Below, one piece after another: positions 60,121 through 64,000 of a stretch of 64,000 bases of DNA. This DNA is from DASSJM01 sp036280655 (GTDB lineage: Bacteria > Actinomycetota > UBA4738 > HRBIN12). The stretch spans positions 1 through 64,000 of the forward strand of contig DASUQI010000012.1 in the NCBI GenBank assembly GCA_036280655.1, read 5' to 3'. A program made the position numbers and the translations under genes. Under the pieces are notes generated by a model. The model searched no databases, was not told the DNA's origin, and was given only the letters and a program-made list of their open reading frames with translations. Numbering within the stretch: the first letter of the stretch is position 1; each line of letters opens with the position of its first letter.

Positions 60121-61724
60121 GCGGCGCCCCGCTTGCCGCGGCCCTTCAGCAGCTCGAGTGCCGCGATCCGGCCCGGCGCCCCCATGATCCCGCCGCCCGG
60201 GTGCGTGGCCGAGCCGCACATCCACAGGTCCTTGATCGGCGTGCGGTAGCGCGCCCAGCCCGGGACCGGGCGGTTGAAGAACAGCTGCTCGAGCGAGAGC
60301 TCGCCCTGGAAGATGTTGCCCTCGGTGAGCCCGGTGATCTGTTCGATGTCGAGCGGCGTGAGCACCTGCGCGTGCAGGATCAGGTCGCGGATCTTCGGGA
60401 ACCGTTCCTCGAGCGTGTCGATCACGGTCGCGCCGAACGCATCCCGCTCCGCGTCGGTCCACGTCCGCCCGTCCGAGAGGTGGTACGGCGCGTATTGGAC
60501 GAAGCACGACATCACGTGTTTGCCGGGCGGCGCCATCGACGGGTCGACGAGCGTCGGGATGATGCAGTCGATGTACGGGCGGGCGGAGAAGCGGCCGTAC
60601 TTCGCGTCGTCGTACGCGCGCTCCATGTACGCGACGCTCGGCGAGAAGCTGATCGCGCCGCGGAGCCACTCCCCCACGCCGGGCTTGCTCGCGAGCTCGG
60701 GGAGCCCGTCGAGCGCGAGGTTCACCTTGCCGCTCGAGCCCCGGTACTTGTAGCGGCGGACCTCGTCGAGGAAGCCGTCGTCGAGGTGGCCCGGCTCGAC
60801 GAGCCCGAGGAACGTGACGTGCGAGTCGACGCTCGAGAGCACCGTGCCGGCCGCGATCTCCTCGCCGGACCCGAGGACGACGCCGATGGCGCGCCCGTTC
60901 TGGACCTCGATCCTCGCGACCGGCGCCTCGGTGCGGATCTCGGCGCCGAGCGCCTGCGCGGCCGAGCCGATCGCGTTCGAGATCCCTCCGGTGCCGCCGC
61001 GCGGGATGCCCCACGCGCGGAACGCGCCGTCGATCTCGCCCATGTAGTGGTGGAGCAGCACGTACGCGGTGCCGGGCGACCGCACGCCCTGGAAGGTCCC
61101 GATGATCCCGGACGCCGACATCGTCGCGATCAGCGGATCGGTCTCGAACCATCGCTCGAGGAACTCCGTCGCGCTCATCGTCATGAGCTGGACGAACGTC
61201 GACTGAAGGCGCTCCGGCAGGTCGCGGAAGGTCTTGGCCAGGCCGACGACCGGCATCCAGTCGAACGGGTTGAACGTGCCGGGGTCTGGCGGCACCACCG
61301 AGAGGATCGGCTTGATGAACCGCGCCATGTCGGCCATGAGCAGGCCGTACTCCTCGTACGCCTCGGCGTCGCTCCTCGACCAGCGACGGAGCTCGCGGAT
61401 CGTCCGGCCGTGGTCGTTCACGCGCCACAGCGCATCGTCGTCGAGCGGGGTGATCGTCCCGTCGAGCGGCAGGATCTCGAGCCCGTACCTGGGCAGGTCG
61501 AGCTCGCGGATGATCTCGGGGCGAAGGAGCGAGACGACGTAGGAGAACTCGCTGAACCGAAAGCCCGGGAAGACCTCCTCGGTGACCGCGGCGCCGCCCA
61601 GGACGTGGCGCTTCTCGAGCACGAGGACCTTGCGGCCGGCCCGGGCGAGGTAGGCGGCGGCCGTGAGCCCGTTGTGCCCACCCCCCACGATCACGGCGTC
61701 GTACCGCTGCGCCACGGGCGTCAT
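60117..61724 (-). CDS. FAD-dependent oxidoreductase, phytoene-dehydrogenase-like (paralogue)
   Basis: The 535-residue protein has 'RYDAVIVGGGHNGLTAAAY', 'VLEKRHVLGGAAVTEEVFPG' and the C-terminal 'DLWMCGSATHPGGGIMGAPG'. It shares fold and length with the downstream gene, but the two differ in the substrate domain, so they are old paralogues that may act on successive substrates or as a complex. The ATG at 61724 is chosen where the family begins. The region upstream, shared with the divergent GcvT-like gene, carries a TTGAC/GTCAA repeat. Confidence 0.9.
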   Translation of the reverse strand: MTPVAQRYDAVIVGGGHNGLTAAAYLARAGRKVLVLEKRHVLGGAAVTEEVFPGFRFSEFSYVVSLLRPEIIRELDLPRYGLEILPLDGTITPLDDDALWRVNDHGRTIRELRRWSRSDAEAYEEYGLLMADMARFIKPILSVVPPDPGTFNPFDWMPVVGLAKTFRDLPERLQSTFVQLMTMSATEFLERWFETDPLIATMSASGIIGTFQGVRSPGTAYVLLHHYMGEIDGAFRAWGIPRGGTGGISNAIGSAAQALGAEIRTEAPVARIEVQNGRAIGVVLGSGEEIAAGTVLSSVDSHVTFLGLVEPGHLDDGFLDEVRRYKYRGSSGKVNLALDGLPELASKPGVGEWLRGAISFSPSVAYMERAYDDAKYGRFSARPYIDCIIPTLVDPSMAPPGKHVMSCFVQYAPYHLSDGRTWTDAERDAFGATVIDTLEERFPKIRDLILHAQVLTPLDIEQITGLTEGNIFQGELSLEQLFFNRPVPGWARYRTPIKDLWMCGSATHPGGGIMGAPGRIAALELLKGRGKRGAA

Positions 61725-61759
61725 CGTAGGGGCGGGGTCGGGCACACACCAACGGGCCC

Positions 61760-61783
61760 TTGACTGCTGGTCAACGGGGTCAA
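61760..61783. promoter_or_regulatory. TTGAC-N5-GTCAA inverted repeat with a third half-site
   Basis: A perfect inverted repeat TTGAC-tgctg-GTCAA (61760-61774) is followed by another GTCAA (61779-61783) in the 112-bp gap between the divergent FAD oxidoreductase and GcvT-like genes. It is a candidate operator controlling both directions. No regulator gene is adjacent. Confidence 0.4.
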
Positions 61784-61836
61784 AGCGCCGTTCGGGGCCG
61801 CTCGCTACGCTACGGGCCGCATCGGAGAGGAGACCC

Positions 61837-63027
61837 GTGAGCATCGGGACGGCGTTCCATCCGCGCACCGCCGAGCTAAACACGAAGATGGTCTGGGGCG
61901 AGTGGTCCGGCTACTTCGCGGCGGCCGTGTACTCCGACGCGCACGACATCGAGTACAACGCGATCCGAGAGCAGGCGGCGCTGATCGACGTCTCGCCACT
62001 TTACAAGTACGAGATCTCCGGCCCCGACGCGGCGCGGCTCGTCGACCGCGTGATCACCCGGGACGTCGGCAGGCTCGCCGTCGACCGCGTGATCTACACG
62101 CCGTGGTGCAACGAGGAAGGCAAGGTGATCGACGACGGTACCGTCACGCGCCGGGAGGGCGACGCCTTCTTCTGGACCGCCGCCGATCCCTCGTACCGCT
62201 GGTTCGTCCTGAACGCGGCCGAGCTCGACGTCGCGATCGAAGACGTCTCCGAGCGGGTCGCAGGCGTCGCGCTCCAGGGGCCACGCGCCCGCGCGATCCT
62301 CGAGGCGACGACGCGCCGGGACTGGGCCGACCTCCGCTACTTCGGCCACCGGCGGACCGAGATCGCAGGCGTCGACCTCAACGTGACCCGAACGGGGTAT
62401 ACCGGCGATCTCGGCTACGAGATCTGGGTGCCGGTCGACGCGGCGACCGAGGTCTGGGACGCGCTGTGGGAGGCCGGGCAGCCACACGGCATCCGTCCCG
62501 CCGGGATCCGCGCGCTCGACGTCGCGCGCCTGGAGGCCGGGCTGATCCTGATCGAGGCCGACTACACGAGCGCGCGCCACGCGACCGCGGCCGAGCAGCA
62601 GTACTCGCCGTTCGAGATCGGCCTGGGTCGGCTCGTCGACTTCGGCAAGGCGGCGTTCGTCGGCAAGCACGCGCTCGAGCTCGAGCAGGGCGGCGGCGGG
62701 CCCGCCCGGCGCCTCGCCGGCCTGCATCTGGACTGGCCGGCGATCGAGGCGATGTTCGCGCGACACGACCTCGCGCCGTCGGTCTCGGCGGCCGTGCAGC
62801 GGGACCCGGTGCCGGTCTACAAGGAGGGGAAGCGGGTCGGCCGCGCGACGAGCGTCGGCTGGGGACCGACGATCAAGCGGATGGTCGGGTTCGGCTCGCT
62901 GCCGCCCTCCCTCGCCGAGCCCGGGACCCGGGTCTCGGTCGAGTGGACCGTCGAGGGCGAGCGAGGCAAGGTCGGAGCGACGGTCGTCGAGCTCCCGTTC
63001 CTGGATCTCGAACGCAAGCGCGCCTAG
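61837..63027 (+). CDS. GcvT-like aminomethyltransferase family protein
   Basis: The 396-residue protein has the folate-binding T-protein fold: 'AALIDVSPLYKYEISGPDAA', 'GYTGDLGYEIWVP', 'GIRALDVARLEAGLILIEAD' and a C-terminal barrel with 'VGRATSVGWGPTIKRMVGFG'. It is likely a tetrahydrofolate-dependent demethylase or aminomethyltransferase. The lack of gcvH or gcvP here, and the divergent FAD oxidoreductases, argue for a stand-alone demethylase (DmdA- or sarcosine-dehydrogenase-like) rather than glycine cleavage. AGAGGAGA precedes the GTG. Confidence 0.85.
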   Translation: MSIGTAFHPRTAELNTKMVWGEWSGYFAAAVYSDAHDIEYNAIREQAALIDVSPLYKYEISGPDAARLVDRVITRDVGRLAVDRVIYTPWCNEEGKVIDDGTVTRREGDAFFWTAADPSYRWFVLNAAELDVAIEDVSERVAGVALQGPRARAILEATTRRDWADLRYFGHRRTEIAGVDLNVTRTGYTGDLGYEIWVPVDAATEVWDALWEAGQPHGIRPAGIRALDVARLEAGLILIEADYTSARHATAAEQQYSPFEIGLGRLVDFGKAAFVGKHALELEQGGGGPARRLAGLHLDWPAIEAMFARHDLAPSVSAAVQRDPVPVYKEGKRVGRATSVGWGPTIKRMVGFGSLPPSLAEPGTRVSVEWTVEGERGKVGATVVELPFLDLERKRA

Positions 63028-63088
63028 CCGGCCGGCGAACCCGCGGGCCCACGAGGCCGAACGGGTCTCTGGGATGATGCGCTCACCG

Positions 63089-64000
63089 ATGCGTTCCAAA
63101 GGCTTCCTCGTGTTGCTCGCGATCGCCGGACTCGTCGCGCTCCTGATCGCGGCGACCGGCAGCGCGATCGTCGGCGTGCTCGCCGGGCTCCTGGTCCTCG
63201 CGACGGTGCTCGTGGTGATCCGTTCGCGCACGCCCGAGGACGCCTCCCGGCGCCGCTTCCTGGCCGCGATGGGCGGGATCGGGCTCGCGATGGTGGCGCT
63301 CGGGAGCGCGGCCGGCGCCACGATCCGCCGCCTCACCCGGCCCGACCCTCGGCCGGCGCTCGAGGCGATGGCGAATGACCTCGGCGCCGAATACCTCGAG
63401 CTCGTGACGCGCTCCTATCACCCCGAACGGCTCGGCGACCTCCAGCTGCTCGTCACGCCCTACTCGAGCTCGAACTACCCACAGGAATCGCTCTCGCTCG
63501 AGCCGAACGACCCCCGCACGAGCCACGCCGTGCCGTGGATGTACGGCGAGAGGGTGCCGATCGTCGTCTGGGCGCCAGGGCGGATCGAGCCCCAGGACTT
63601 CGAGGACCGGGTGACGCTCGCCGACCTCGCGCCGACGACGGCCAAGCTCATGGGGTTCGACGAGTTCGAGGCCGCGGACGGCGTGCCGCTGCCCGGCATC
63701 CCGTCGGTCACCCCTCCGGTGCAGCCCCGGGTGTTCGTCACCGTGGTGATCGACGGCGGCGGGTGGAACGTCCTCGGCCGCTGGCCCGACGCGTGGCCGA
63801 ACCTCAAGCGGCTGATGCGCGAGGGCGCGACGTACCGCAACGCGATCTCGGGCTCGTTCCCGGCGGTAACGGCGTCGACGCACGCGACGATCGGCACCGG
63901 GGCGTTCCCGCGGACGCACGGCATCACGGGTCACAACGTCCGCCGCGGCAGCGGGCCGGTGAAGGCGTGGGGCGAGCCGGGCCGGATCGACCCGTCGTTC
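63089..64000 (+). CDS. Alkaline-phosphatase-superfamily nucleotide pyrophosphatase/phosphodiesterase, N-terminal part (partial)
   Basis: The 304 residues present run off the window. Two N-terminal helices ('GFLVLLAIAGLVALLIAA', then 'VGVLAGLLVLATVLVVI') and a third after 'SRRRFLAAMGGIGLAMVALG' are followed by an extracytoplasmic region. This contains 'VFVTVVIDGGGWNVL' (metal Asp) and 'SFPAVTASTHATIGTGAFP', with the Thr nucleophile region of type I phosphodiesterases (PF01663). The start is uncertain: ATG 63089 is used, ATG 63074 or 63077 are alternatives. It probably cleaves phosphodiesters outside the cell. Confidence 0.82.
   Translation, partial: MRSKGFLVLLAIAGLVALLIAATGSAIVGVLAGLLVLATVLVVIRSRTPEDASRRRFLAAMGGIGLAMVALGSAAGATIRRLTRPDPRPALEAMANDLGAEYLELVTRSYHPERLGDLQLLVTPYSSSNYPQESLSLEPNDPRTSHAVPWMYGERVPIVVWAPGRIEPQDFEDRVTLADLAPTTAKLMGFDEFEAADGVPLPGIPSVTPPVQPRVFVTVVIDGGGWNVLGRWPDAWPNLKRLMREGATYRNAISGSFPAVTASTHATIGTGAFPRTHGITGHNVRRGSGPVKAWGEPGRIDPSF

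Overview
The window is high-GC DNA of actinobacterial character. I infer Actinomycetota because it has a SigR/SigH-type promoter and an HspR-type HAIR operator in front of lon, a mycothiol-type maleylpyruvate isomerase-fold protein, a SigE-family ECF sigma factor, and many genes whose only upstream signal is a TANNNT -10 box 6-8 nt before the start codon, the hallmark of leaderless mRNAs. No rRNA, CRISPR array, insertion sequence or origin was seen. The only tRNA-like sequence is degenerate. I cannot name the genus.

Layout. 1-4.6 kb: the end of a hemL-like aminotransferase, a VOC protein, an ABC-2 exporter and a GH15 glucanohydrolase. 4.6-5.0 kb: a decayed tail-tube (gp19-type) gene, the only phage or injection-system relic. 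5.0-9.7 kb: an NAD(P)-binding protein, lon under SigR/HspR-like signals, a ClpN-only protein and a lipoprotein. 9.8-15.1 kb: MoxR-DUF58-DUF4129, then a DrrAB-like exporter. 15.2-23.2 kb: zinc-ribbon and conserved hypothetical proteins, two MFS exporters, a CDGSH iron-sulfur protein, SpoIID/LytB and DinB-fold proteins. 23.2-28.8 kb: small flavin-fold proteins, a hydrolase, a BBE-type FAD oxidase and a PhoX-like secreted protein. 28.9-36.5 kb: a class III nucleotide cyclase/STAND protein abutting two tandem SulP transporters that each carry STAS and cyclic-nucleotide-binding domains. 36.6-46.0 kb: an amidohydrolase, a serine hydrolase, a Ser/Thr kinase, DUF2207, a PLP decarboxylase, an EamA exporter and a CGNR regulator. 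46.1-52.4 kb: Fpg/Nei, DUF378, a frameshifted GNAT gene, a second PLP decarboxylase, DUF2277, a UvrD-like helicase and another GNAT. 52.5-58.5 kb: an ECF sigma factor with a membrane-anchored beta-propeller, a rearranged partial duplicate of that pair, two lipoproteins and about 540 bp of anonymous DNA. 58.5-64 kb: two paralogous FAD oxidoreductases, a divergent GcvT-like protein and the start of a phosphodiesterase.

The most interesting points are: (i) the cyclase facing two SulP-STAS-cNMP transporters with one base between the stop codons, which suggests cAMP-gated anion transport; (ii) the tandem duplication of the ECF locus in which the second copy lost the sigma gene but kept a matching ECF promoter, now driving a chimeric propeller gene; (iii) the degenerate tRNA-Ala-like element with a UUC anticodon beside that duplication; (iv) the tail-tube fossil; and (v) the dual stress control of lon.

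Genes are tightly packed. Many start and stop codons overlap as ATGA or GTGA, and seven convergent gene pairs end within 13 bp of each other or overlap.
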